From the NCBI GenBank assembly GCA_026706325.1, contig JAPOYZ010000537.1, forward strand, positions 1 through 10,417: a stretch of DNA of 10,417 nt, in the 5' to 3' direction. Below are positions 1-6,536 of this stretch, in pieces (positions within the stretch are counted from its first letter, which is position 1; each line of letters begins with the position of its first letter). A program made the position numbers and the translations under genes. The stretch is from Candidatus Aminicenantota bacterium (lineage in GTDB: Bacteria > Acidobacteriota > UBA6911 > RPQK01 > JAJDTT01). A model generated the notes under the pieces. That model was given only the letters and a program-made list of their open reading frames with translations. It was not told the DNA's origin and made no database searches.

Positions 1-1257
1 GGACTTGCCGACCGACAGGACGACCACGCCGGCTGGGGCGCGGTGCGGAAGCAGGTCCTCGGTGGCGTCGGCGATCCTGGTTCCGTTGACGGCGACGGCA
101 TTCTGCTTCACCAAACGCCTCGCGCCTGCCTTGGACGGAGCCGCTCCGACCCGGACCATGGCGTCCAAGACCGGACAGGAGAGGTCGGGACTGGCGGTCA
201 GGGTGGGCACGGATCTCGCCACCATGTCGGCGACGGCGATGTCCATGTCGGCCGCCCTTCCGGAGAAGATGACCCGGCTGGCTCGCTCGGCGGTCTCGGT
301 GTCCCGCTGCCCATGCACCCGGATGGTGAGCGCCTCGGCCAGAGCCTTCTGAGGCCGCCGTTCGTGCGGTGGAGCCGCCGCCAAGGTCTCGATCTCTTCG
401 CTGGACAGATCGGTCAGCCAGCGAAGGAAGCGACCCACGTCGTCGTCGGTGGAGTTCAACCAGAACTGGTAGAACTCGTAGGGACTGGTCCGGTCCGGGT
501 CGAGCCAGACGGCGCCCTTTTCCGACTTGCCGTATTTCTTGCCCGCCGAGTTGGTCAGCAGCGGGAAGGTGAGCCCATAGACCGTCGCTCCCGCAGCGCG
601 CCGCACCAGATCGACTCCGGATACGATATTCCCCCACTGGTCCGAGGCCCCCATCTGGATCCCGCAGCCGTATTCCCGGTAGAGGTGCAGGAAATCGTAG
701 GACTGCAGGAGCTGGTAGGAGAACTCGGTGAAGGAGATCCCCTGTTCCCGATTCTCGATCCGCGTGCGCACCGAATCCCGGGTCAGCATCTGATTGACCG
801 AGAAGTTCTTCCCCACGTCGCGCAGGAAGGCGATGACGTGCATGTCCCGGTACCAGTCGGCGTTGTTGACAAAGATGGGGTCGGGTCCTTCGGTTCGGGC
901 GAAGAACTCGGAGGTTTGGCGTTTCAAACGTCCGATGCGCCGATCGATCACTTCGTGGGTCTCCAGCGTGCGCTCCCGGTCCTTGCCCGAAGGGTCGCCG
1001 ATGAGGCCCGTCGCCCCACCCAGCAAAACGATGATCTGACCCCCTCGACGCTTGTAACGGTCCATCCCCAGAAGCGGGATCAGGCTGCCCGCGTGCAGGC
1101 TGCCGGCGCTGGGGTCATAGCCGACGTACAGGGGCGGCAGCGACTTGGTGAGAACCTGATCGGTCAGCTCGACCGTCTTCTGTGAGACGAGGCCGCGGGA
1201 CTCGAGATCGGCGAGGAACGGCGGCATGTCGGTAGCGATTCGGAAGGTAGAGGTCAT
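1..1257 (-). CDS. tyrS: Tyrosyl-tRNA synthetase, 3' end cut by window edge
   Basis: This is a class I aminoacyl-tRNA synthetase that charges tRNA-Tyr with tyrosine in the cytoplasm. The frame is open from the ATG at 1257 to base 1, giving 419 residues without a stop. Bacterial TyrRS is usually about 400-430 residues, so only a short tail is missing. Visible motifs in order are: YVGYDPSAGSLHAGS (44-58), containing the HIGH-equivalent HAGS at 55-58; GGATGLIGDPSGK (80-92); the tyrosine-pocket segment FSYQLLQSYDF (179-189); QMGASDQWGN (201-210); and KYGKS (241-245), the KMSKS equivalent. A C-terminal S4-like RNA-binding domain starts near 355. The start agrees with the family N-terminus (MTSTFRIATD) and there is no in-frame ATG further upstream, but no clear Shine-Dalgarno is visible. 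It is transcribed divergently from the ATPase cassette. The HAGS form is close to the HVGS-type variants known in this family, so I do not read it as damage. Confidence 0.96.
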   Translation of the reverse strand, partial: MTSTFRIATDMPPFLADLESRGLVSQKTVELTDQVLTKSLPPLYVGYDPSAGSLHAGSLIPLLGMDRYKRRGGQIIVLLGGATGLIGDPSGKDRERTLETHEVIDRRIGRLKRQTSEFFARTEGPDPIFVNNADWYRDMHVIAFLRDVGKNFSVNQMLTRDSVRTRIENREQGISFTEFSYQLLQSYDFLHLYREYGCGIQMGASDQWGNIVSGVDLVRRAAGATVYGLTFPLLTNSAGKKYGKSEKGAVWLDPDRTSPYEFYQFWLNSTDDDVGRFLRWLTDLSSEEIETLAAAPPHERRPQKALAEALTIRVHGQRDTETAERASRVIFSGRAADMDIAVADMVARSVPTLTASPDLSCPVLDAMVRVGAAPSKAGARRLVKQNAVAVNGTRIADATEDLLPHRAPAGVVVLSVGKS

Positions 1258-1414
1258 GATCTGGCCGCGTCGATCATCCAGTTCAGGGCGTTCGCGCCGT
1301 TCCGGGCGACGCCGGGCGACCACGGTCCATGGTGCGCCGCACACGGCCGGAATTCGATATTCGGTCCGTCCTGCGGAAGATTGAACCAGGCCCCGGCTCA
1401 AGTCAAGGGAAGAC

Positions 1415-1446
1415 GAGAAGTGAGAAATATGAGGTGAGAAGTGAGA
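1415..1446. repeat. GA-rich direct repeat, two 11-bp copies
   Basis: GAGAAGTGAGA occurs at 1415-1425 and again at 1436-1446, so the copies start 21 bases apart. The bases between them are also GA-rich (GAAATATGAGG-like). Such low-complexity GTGAGAA tracts occur in the intergenic DNA of many genomes. Here the repeat lies near the point where the base composition drops, before the ATPase cassette. No inverted repeats or target-site duplication were seen around it, so it cannot be called an insertion-sequence end. Function unknown. Confidence 0.6.
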
Positions 1447-1548
1447 GAATTGGAGTTGATCGAGCCCAACAAAACCGGTCAATCGGCCCGTTGGTCGGTC
1501 CGACCCGTTATTCTCGATTCCTGGTCTGTTGAGCCTCAATGTAAGCTT

Positions 1549-1553
1549 GGGAG
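1549..1553 (+). promoter_or_regulatory. Shine-Dalgarno of the ATPase gene
   Basis: GGGAG lies seven bases before the ATG at 1561. It supports that ATG over the in-frame GTG at 1441, together with the family-typical N-terminus MLKRIHIDGYKSL. Confidence 0.6.
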
Positions 1554-1560
1554 ACGTCGA

Positions 1561-2871
1561 ATGCTGAAGCGAATTCATATCGACGGATACAAGTCGCTCA
1601 CCAACATTGAAGTGAATTTGGAACCTCTCACCGTCCTGTTTGGTCCGAATGCCGCCGGCAAGAGCAATTTCCTGGACGCCTTGCAATTACTGTCGAAGTT
1701 GGGAACGAGCAGGACCTTGAAAGAGGCATTTGATCCGCCCTATCGAGGCAAACCATTGGAGTCCTTCACTATCGGGACCCAGGGAATCAAAGGGTTGCTC
1801 GAACAGGAAGTGCTCTCGTTTTGCATAGAGGCCGATTTGCGTCTGTCGGATGCCATAGTAGAGACAGTCAACCGCCAGATCCAAGAAATGCGCCGTCCCA
1901 GCGGCGTCACTGGCACTCAACGCAAATCCAAGGTCCAAGCCCGTGTGCGTGAACGCGAGCTTCGCTACCGTCTCGGGATCGAGATGCTACCCCGATCGGG
2001 AATCTTGCGTGTGTCCGACGAATATCTGGCCGCCTTGAATTCAAAGGGAGAACCAACCGGCAAGCGCAAACCCTTCATCGAACGGCAGGGTGAGAAGATA
2101 CACCTGCGGTTGGAAGGGCAAGCACACCCCACTTACTATGATCGTTTCTTGGACTACAGCATCCTTTCCATGCCGCACTACCCGCCACACTATCCGCACT
2201 TGGTGGCAGCACGGCGCGAACTGGAAAACTGGTTGTTCTTTTACTTTGAGCCGCGGGAACGGATGCGCGCGGCGAATCCGGTCAAGGAAGTGCGTCATAT
2301 TGGACTGATGGGTGAGGAGCTCGCCTCGTTTCTCAACACGCTGAAGTCAGTTGATCCCAATCAATTTGAGGCGGTCGAGAAGGCGCTCCAAGCACTGATG
2401 CCCAACATTGAGGGCATCGAGGTCGAGGTGAGCAATCTTGGTGAGGTCGAACTCCGTCTTAGGGAAGGCGGTGTCGCGATTCCCGCCCGCGTACTCTCAG
2501 AAGGCACGCTTCGAATGCTTGGGCTCTTGGCATTGACCGGGGTCAAGGAATCCCCGGCCCTGGTGGGCTTCGAGGAACCGGAAAACGGTGTTCATCCGCG
2601 CCGTGTTCAGCTCATCGCTGAATTTCTGAAAACACAGGAGAACTTGACGAACACCCAGTATATCGTCACGACCCACTCCCCGATCCTACCCGACAAGGTG
2701 GGGGGGAAGTCCTTGTTTGTGGTACGTCGATCGGCCCGCAACACCCGAGTCGATCCGTTTTCGACGTGGGGTCCGTTAGGTCAACGCCATGATATCGACG
2801 CGGCCTTTGACGATAACCGGGCGAGGCTTCCTATTTCTCAGCGTATCCTGAGAGGGGACTTCGATGCGTGA
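1561..2871 (+). CDS. AAA_21/ABC-type ATPase of a putative two-gene defence cassette
   Basis: This 436-residue protein is a predicted cytoplasmic ATPase of the SMC/OLD-like AAA_15/AAA_21 group. The N-terminal beta strand (IHIDGYKSLTNIEVNL) leads into Walker A GPNAAGKS (28-35). A long middle section (about 45-300) is family-variable and charged, with a possible helical stretch at 95-135. The ABC-like signature LSEGTLR (312-318), Walker B with GFEEPENGVHP (336-346) and the H-loop TTHSP (370-374) follow, so all catalytic motifs look intact. The stop overlaps the next ORF by eight bases, which indicates translational coupling with the TOPRIM-like gene. Base composition is clearly lower in GC than the neighbours (25 of 60 bases at 1561-1620), which suggests transfer. 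ATPases of this kind paired with small TOPRIM proteins occur in RloA/RloB, AbiL and PARIS systems. A role in phage defence is inferred. Overcoming-lysogenization-type DNA repair is an alternative. Confidence 0.9.
   Translation: MLKRIHIDGYKSLTNIEVNLEPLTVLFGPNAAGKSNFLDALQLLSKLGTSRTLKEAFDPPYRGKPLESFTIGTQGIKGLLEQEVLSFCIEADLRLSDAIVETVNRQIQEMRRPSGVTGTQRKSKVQARVRERELRYRLGIEMLPRSGILRVSDEYLAALNSKGEPTGKRKPFIERQGEKIHLRLEGQAHPTYYDRFLDYSILSMPHYPPHYPHLVAARRELENWLFFYFEPRERMRAANPVKEVRHIGLMGEELASFLNTLKSVDPNQFEAVEKALQALMPNIEGIEVEVSNLGEVELRLREGGVAIPARVLSEGTLRMLGLLALTGVKESPALVGFEEPENGVHPRRVQLIAEFLKTQENLTNTQYIVTTHSPILPDKVGGKSLFVVRRSARNTRVDPFSTWGPLGQRHDIDAAFDDNRARLPISQRILRGDFDA
2851..2858 (+). promoter_or_regulatory. 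Shine-Dalgarno of the TOPRIM-like gene
   Basis: AGAGGGGA ends five bases before the ATG at 2864, inside the last codons of the ATPase gene. It supports coupled translation and the choice of 2864 as the original start, even though the gene downstream is frameshifted. Confidence 0.6.
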
Positions 2872-3447
2872 GATCGCACTTTTTGTCGAGGATCACGCGC
2901 ATCAACAAGTCATAGAGGCACTACTAAAGCGAATTGCCGGGGACTACGGTATTGCGACGCGGCTCGATTGGCGTAGTTCAGTAGGGGCCACGCTCGAGTC
3001 ATTGCAGAGCTTGGCGTCTTCATGCGTGACTTGGCACGCCAGGGTAGTCCCTGGCCTGATCTGATCATCGTCGCCACCGACGCTAATTGCCAAGGACTTC
3101 ACGATCGCAGCAGGGCGATTTCGATTCCCAACATCCCCGTTTCGGTCGTACTTGCGATTCCCGATCCCCATATCGAACGCTGGTTGTTGCTGGACGGGGC
3201 AGCCTTCAGGGACGTGTTCGGCCGTGGATGCAGTGCACCGGATCTGAAATGTAGCCGAAATCGCTACAAGCATCGGTTGACCGAGGCCATACGGGACACA
3301 GGCCGCTTGCCTTACTTTGGGGGAATCGAGTACGCGGAGGACATCGTGCACCATATGGACATCGACCGGGCAGCGCAACTCGACACTTCGTTTCGGCGCT
3401 TCGTTGAAGATCTTCGCCGCGTATTCCGGAGATGGCAGTCGCCGTAA
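2864..3447 (+). pseudogene. TOPRIM-like protein gene (DUF4276/RloB-like), split by a -1 frameshift
   Basis: Two overlapping frames make one protein. Frame A (2864-3064) gives MREIALFVEDHAHQQ and runs well to about 2983, then degenerates and stops at 3062. Frame B is unblocked from 2977, reads SRGHARVIAELGVFMRDL from 2980 on, and continues to the TGA at 3445-3447. Losing one base near the GGGG at 2984-2987 explains the break, and the repaired product would be about 194 residues. Features of a TOPRIM-type fold are the acidic VED at residues 8-10, the core strand DLIIVATDAN and the later IPDPHIERWLLLD. The classical DxD is D-A-N here, so metal binding is uncertain. The conserved tail (GGIEYAEDIV) resembles small proteins that follow AAA ATPases. 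It would act as the nuclease/effector partner of the upstream ATPase (inference). The C-terminal part alone could start at ATG 3022 (141 residues) but would lack the VED glutamate. A sequencing error is an equally good explanation for the break. Confidence 0.75.
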
Positions 3448-3484
3448 AACCGATCCTGATCGAGCCCGACATGCGCTCCTCTGT

Positions 3485-3514
3485 TTGAAACGCCCTCCTG
3501 CGGCGCGTTATCCT
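3485..3514 (+). promoter_or_regulatory. Candidate sigma-70 promoter for the RidA-family gene
   Basis: TTGAAA (3485-3490) is followed after 18 bases by TATCCT (3509-3514), which match 5/6 and 4/6 of the consensus. Transcription would start near 3521 and leave a leader of roughly 95 bases before the ATG at 3615. It lies in the 167-base gap after the TOPRIM-like gene, consistent with the RidA-family gene not belonging to the cassette. The -10 is weak. Confidence 0.35.
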
Positions 3515-3603
3515 GACCGGGCCTCCCGGGTGGGTTCCCGTCGGCGAGGAGGTTCCGACTGCCGGGCAAAAGGTGAATGTCGCCCGGTCGCGCACGAATT
3601 CCA

Positions 3604-3608
3604 AGGAG
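3604..3608 (+). promoter_or_regulatory. Shine-Dalgarno of the RidA-family gene
   Basis: AGGAG lies six bases before the ATG at 3615. It fixes this start instead of the in-frame ATG at 3573, whose extra residues are not family-like. Confidence 0.7.
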
Positions 3609-3614
3609 CATTCA

Positions 3615-4073
3615 ATGACAGCTGAACAACGACTCGAAGAACTGAATATCCAACTTCCGGACGCGCCTCAGCCGGTGGCCATTTATCGGCCGGCGGTTCA
3701 GGTCGGAAATCTGTTGTTCGTCTCCGGTCATGGTCCCAACCGGGCCGATGGAACCCAGATCACAGGAAAGGTAGGCGTCGAACTGACGGCCGAGGAAGCC
3801 AAAGAGGCGGCGCGGGTCACCGGACTGTGCATCCTCAGCACCGTCCGGAATACTTTGGGCTCCCTGGACCGCGTTGTCCGGGTGGTGAAGGTACTGGGGA
3901 TGGTCAACGCCACACCTGAGTTCGGCGAGCAGCCCCAGGTCATCAACGGGTTCAGCGAATTGATGATGGAGGTCTTCGGCGACCCGGGTAAAGGCGCGCG
4001 CAGCGCCGTGGGGATGGGATCCCTCCCCGGCAACATCCCGGTCGAAGTGGAGGCCATTTTCGAGGTCGAGTGA
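3615..4073 (+). CDS. RidA/YjgF/YER057c/UK114 family protein
   Basis: This is a 152-residue protein of the Rid family. Its best-known members hydrolyse reactive enamine/imine intermediates released by PLP enzymes such as threonine dehydratase. Family marks are GNLLFVSGHGP (31-41), the central GSLDRVVRVVKVLGMVNA (82-99), and ARSAVGM (128-134), where R129 would match the substrate-binding arginine of RidA. The closing VEVEAIFEV (143-151) carries the conserved glutamate. It is longer than E. coli RidA (128 residues) because of an N-terminal extension (RLEELNIQLPDAPQP), as in the YjgF-like subgroup with the FVSGxGP motif. A deaminase role is therefore likely but not certain for this subgroup. It is convergent with the OmpA-domain gene, with 21 bases between the stops. 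A PLP enzyme is encoded 3.4 kb away on the same strand, but not in the same operon. Confidence 0.93.
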   Translation: MTAEQRLEELNIQLPDAPQPVAIYRPAVQVGNLLFVSGHGPNRADGTQITGKVGVELTAEEAKEAARVTGLCILSTVRNTLGSLDRVVRVVKVLGMVNATPEFGEQPQVINGFSELMMEVFGDPGKGARSAVGMGSLPGNIPVEVEAIFEVE

Positions 4074-4094
4074 TTCCCGGCTCGATGGGATGGC

Positions 4095-4979
4095 TCAGGG
4101 TTCCGAGGCGACCGGCCCGTAGCTGATAGCGGTGTCGATGATTCCGATTTCGACGCGCCGGTTCTTGGCCCTGGCTTGGGCTGTGGTTCCCGGCACCAGC
4201 GGGTTGGCCTTGCCGTGGCCCTTGATGCTGATGATGCCAGGATCGATACCGGCGTCCACCAGGTAGTTCCGTACGGCGTCGGCTCTCCGCTCCGAGAGCC
4301 TCTCGTTGTATTCGCTGCTGCCGATGTCGTCGGTATGCCCGTGAATCTGGACCCGGTATCTCTTGGAGGTCAGGAGGACACCGGCGATCCGGCTCAACAG
4401 CTCCCGGTTCTCGGGACGCAACGTCGCCTTGTCGAAGTCGAACTCGACGGCCTCGCTGCCCAGGTTCATCACGACGCCGAGAGCCGTCCTGCGCGTTTCG
4501 ACGATCCCGCTCAACACCTTGTGGAGGCGATTCAACTCCCGTTCCCGTTCCGCGCGAATTCGCTCTGCCTCCTCGCGGGCGGTCCGGGCCTCCTCCTGGG
4601 CGGCGCGAGTCTCTTCCTGGGCAGCCTCCGCTTTCCGCCGGGCTTCTGCCCGGTCTCGCTCCGCTTTGCGGCGGGCCGAGTCGGCTGCGTCCCTTCCCCG
4701 GGCCGCCTCCAGGGCACTGCGCGCCGCCTCTTGGGCCCGGTCGAGGGCTTGGCCGGATTTTTCCTCCACCTGCTCCAGGCGCTGGACGACCTTCATCAAA
4801 GTCTCGGTGACCTGGACATTCTGACGCTCCAAGGCGCTTAGTTGTCCACATCCGCGGTAGATGAAGATTCCCGCCACCAAGGCCAGCAAAAGGATGGCTC
4901 CCATCACCTTCTTATAAGGCGAGGCTCCACTGTTGGTCCTTCCGGTGGAAACCTCGAAGTTCGGTTTTCGTCGAACCAT
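4095..4979 (-). CDS. Membrane-anchored coiled-coil protein with C-terminal OmpA domain
   Basis: This 294-residue envelope protein is expected to bind peptidoglycan from the periplasmic side. The order is: a short basic cytoplasmic N-terminus (1-24); one hydrophobic segment, AILLLALVAGIFIY (28-41), acting as inner-membrane anchor or uncleaved signal; a long coiled coil rich in A, R and E (about 47-157) with repeated EEAR/RKAE units; and an OmpA_C/MotB-like domain (about 170-282). That domain shows FDFDKATLRPENRELL (180-195), HGHTDDIGSSEYNERLSERRADAV (213-236) and AKNRRVEI (271-278). The TD aspartate and the LSxxRA arginine that hold the diaminopimelate side chain are present. The cysteine at 44 is not in a good lipobox, so I prefer a membrane anchor to a lipoprotein. 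The architecture recalls Pal/YiaD-type or MotB-like proteins. No partner gene is adjacent. Its promoter would face the 5113 gene divergently. Confidence 0.92.
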   Translation of the reverse strand: MVRRKPNFEVSTGRTNSGASPYKKVMGAILLLALVAGIFIYRGCGQLSALERQNVQVTETLMKVVQRLEQVEEKSGQALDRAQEAARSALEAARGRDAADSARRKAERDRAEARRKAEAAQEETRAAQEEARTAREEAERIRAERERELNRLHKVLSGIVETRRTALGVVMNLGSEAVEFDFDKATLRPENRELLSRIAGVLLTSKRYRVQIHGHTDDIGSSEYNERLSERRADAVRNYLVDAGIDPGIISIKGHGKANPLVPGTTAQARAKNRRVEIGIIDTAISYGPVASEP

Positions 4980-4987
4980 TGGATTTC

Positions 4988-4996
4988 ATTTTAGCA
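4988..4996 (-). promoter_or_regulatory. Extended -10 element directly before the OmpA-domain gene
   Basis: Read on the minus strand, TGCTAAAAT is an extended -10 (TG, one base, TAAAAT; 5/6). No good -35 is present (GTCGGT at the 17-base distance). The -10 ends eight bases before the ATG at 4979, so transcription would begin within a base or two of the start codon, giving a leaderless or nearly leaderless mRNA. No Shine-Dalgarno was found for this gene, which fits. It could also be chance. Confidence 0.35.
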
Positions 4997-5112
4997 AACA
5001 CTCTCCGACTACCGACTGTCGCGGCGTCGTTGCACGGGAGGTCGGTCGCAAGAACGTCGGCGCTCCCCCATCTTGCCCTTGCACCCGTGGATTAGTAGGC
5101 TTCACTCCTCAC

Positions 5113-5454
5113 ATGGACGCCCCGGACACTCGATCCACGCCCGAAGACCGTTACGACCCGGTATTTCTCCACTCCCGGCGGGAGGCCATCCTCATCGCCA
5201 GCGCGTGGGCGGTGGGTCTGGTGTGGGCCGTCCCTTACTGCTACTTGAACGGCTATGGTCTGCCTCCGGGGGAGGTCCACACCACCTTCGGCGTTCCGAC
5301 CTGGCTCTTCTGGGGCATCCTGATTCCCTGGATCGCCGCAGACCTGTTCACGGCCTGGTTCTGCTTCTTCTACTTTGTCGAAGACGATCTGGGGGAGGAC
5401 CGGGCCGGGGCTGAGGCCGCAACCGCGGGAAATCGGAGCGAGGCGACGTCTTGA
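5113..5454 (+). CDS. DUF997/YhdT-like small membrane protein, symporter companion
   Basis: This 113-residue protein has two predicted membrane helices (about 25-46 and 62-88) separated by a short loop (NGYGLPPGEVHTTFGVP). The pattern HSRREA, then helix, then FGVPTWLFW, helix, and VEDDLGED parallels E. coli YhdT (DUF997), which is encoded next to the sodium:pantothenate symporter PanF. The acidic tail after helix 2 is family-like, and about 15 low-complexity residues follow. Its stop codon TGA (5452-5454) overlaps the symporter TTG start by four bases, so the two are probably co-translated and work as partners in the inner membrane. The molecular role of DUF997 proteins is not established. The ATG at 5113 has no obvious Shine-Dalgarno. 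The same frame stays open upstream to 4933, but that part overlaps the OmpA gene antisense and is not family-like. Confidence 0.85.
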   Translation: MDAPDTRSTPEDRYDPVFLHSRREAILIASAWAVGLVWAVPYCYLNGYGLPPGEVHTTFGVPTWLFWGILIPWIAADLFTAWFCFFYFVEDDLGEDRAGAEAATAGNRSEATS

Positions 5455-6536
5455 CCGATTTGGCGCCTGCTCCCTCATACGGTTCGAACGCGGCCCTGTT
5501 CACGTTCCTGGTCTACACCTTGGGCGTCCTGTTTCTGGCCTGGATGTCCAACCGCCTGCGCAGGACCAAGAGCTTCCTCTCGGAATACTTTCTGGGGAGC
5601 CGGAGTCTGGGCGTCTGGGCCTTCGCCCTCACCTTCGCCGCCACCAGCGCATCGGGAGGGAGCTTCACCGGCTTCCCCTCCAAGATCTACACCCACGGAT
5701 GGATCCTGGGGCTCTGGATCGGCAGCTACATCGTGGTGCCCATCTGCGGGATGGGCCTGCTGGGAAAGCGGATCAATCAACTGGCCCGTAGGACGGGTGC
5801 CATCACCGTCCCCGACGTCCTGCGGGACCGGTTCGAAAGCGCCGGGTTCGGTCTCCTCTGCACCGGCATGATCATCTTCTTCATGTCGGTGAACCTGGTG
5901 GCCCAGTTCAAGTCGGGCAGCTTGATCCTCAAGACCTTGCTGCTGGACGTCCCCTTCTTCCGCAGCAGCGTCCTGCGGGTCGCGGACGCGACGCAGGGTC
6001 TGAGCTTCACTCAGGGCGTCGACCCGGGCTACCTGCTCTGCCTTCTGACTTTCGCCGTGGCCGTGATCCTCTACACCACCTACGGCGGTTTTCACGCGGT
6101 GGTCTGGACCGACGTGATGCAGGGCGTGGTCATGGTGGCGGGGGTGGTGGTCATGCTCCCGTTGGCCCTCATTGCCGTCGGCGGTCTGGATTCGGCCACC
6201 CAGCGTATCGGCCGCATGGTTCCGCCCCGCCTGGGAGTCGTCGACCTGGAATTGGCCGCGCCCGCCTCCCAGGACACCGTCATCCGCTCCGGTGTCTGGT
6301 TGGACGCGTCCGGCGATGGAGAAGCGCCGCGCCTGCTGCGAACCAGCCAGGAAGTCGTGATCCCCCGAGGCTCGACCCGGGCCCAGGAGATTCAGGTGGT
6401 GGAGATCGTTTCGGAGGAGGAAGCGGCGAGTATCCGGGAACGGCTGTCGGCGGGAACGCTGCCCAGGGCCCCGCCGTCGGTCAGCGCCGCGCGGGTCGCG
6501 ACCGAGCCCTATCGCTACGGCGCCGATCGTCCCTGA
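5451..6536 (+). CDS. Sodium:solute symporter, N-terminal part (ends at premature TGA)
   Basis: This is the first 361 codons of a solute:sodium symporter (SSS/PutP-PanF family, LeuT fold) that would import an organic solute with Na+. The TTG start overlaps the previous stop (TTGA), with GCGAGG seven bases upstream as ribosome site. Visible features are the first helix (about 13-33), FALTFAATSASGGSFTGFP (58-76, the conserved early helix with sodium-site small residues), TVPDVLRDRF (119-128) and YTTYGGFHAVVWTDVMQG (208-225, the family hallmark). Residues about 250-361 form a non-membrane segment of roughly 110 residues, unusually long for SSS proteins. The frame stops at TGA 6534-6536. The next codon, GTG at 6537, continues the same protein in the same frame, so this is one gene with a nonsense codon. 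Without the second half, which carries other transport helices, it should be inactive alone. PanF-like substrate specificity is suggested only by the DUF997 neighbour. Confidence 0.88.
   Translation: MTDLAPAPSYGSNAALFTFLVYTLGVLFLAWMSNRLRRTKSFLSEYFLGSRSLGVWAFALTFAATSASGGSFTGFPSKIYTHGWILGLWIGSYIVVPICGMGLLGKRINQLARRTGAITVPDVLRDRFESAGFGLLCTGMIIFFMSVNLVAQFKSGSLILKTLLLDVPFFRSSVLRVADATQGLSFTQGVDPGYLLCLLTFAVAVILYTTYGGFHAVVWTDVMQGVVMVAGVVVMLPLALIAVGGLDSATQRIGRMVPPRLGVVDLELAAPASQDTVIRSGVWLDASGDGEAPRLLRTSQEVVIPRGSTRAQEIQVVEIVSEEEAASIRERLSAGTLPRAPPSVSAARVATEPYRYGADRP

Larger units (their letters stand above)
1258..1560. other. Divergent intergenic spacer between tyrS and ATPase gene
   Basis: This 303-base non-coding stretch separates the divergent tyrS and ATPase genes. 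It holds a GA-rich direct repeat (separate entry) and, on the minus strand, a possible tyrS -35 box TTGACT (complement of 1401-1406). The sequence 17 bases further on, CAATCT (complement of 1378-1383), is a poor -10, so a tyrS promoter here is only weakly supported. I found no good sigma-70 pair for the ATPase gene. Short frames such as GTG at 1441, in frame with the ATPase, look like read-through of the spacer: their 40 extra residues are unlike any ATPase N-terminus. No tRNA or terminator was recognised. Confidence 0.6.

Noticed and set aside
1087..1098. HAGS in place of HIGH in TyrRS as a damaged active site
   Set aside because: HVGS/HAGS-like forms are known among bacterial TyrRS enzymes and all other motifs are intact.
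43..1185. 380-codon plus-strand frame opposite tyrS
   Set aside because: The minus strand encodes all tyrosyl-tRNA synthetase motifs; the plus-strand product has none.
1441..1560. GTG start adding 40 residues to the ATPase
   Set aside because: The extra residues run through the GA-rich repeat and spacer and do not look like an ATPase N-terminus, while the ATG at 1561 has a good ribosome site.
3489..3531. Hairpin-like segments after the TOPRIM gene as a terminator
   Set aside because: CCGGG-CCT-CCCGG (3517-3529) and an imperfect AACGCC/GGCG pairing are short and lack a T-tract.
4074..4094. Bidirectional terminator between the convergent Rid and OmpA genes
   Set aside because: The 21-base gap offers only a 4-bp TCCC/GGGA stem and no T-run.
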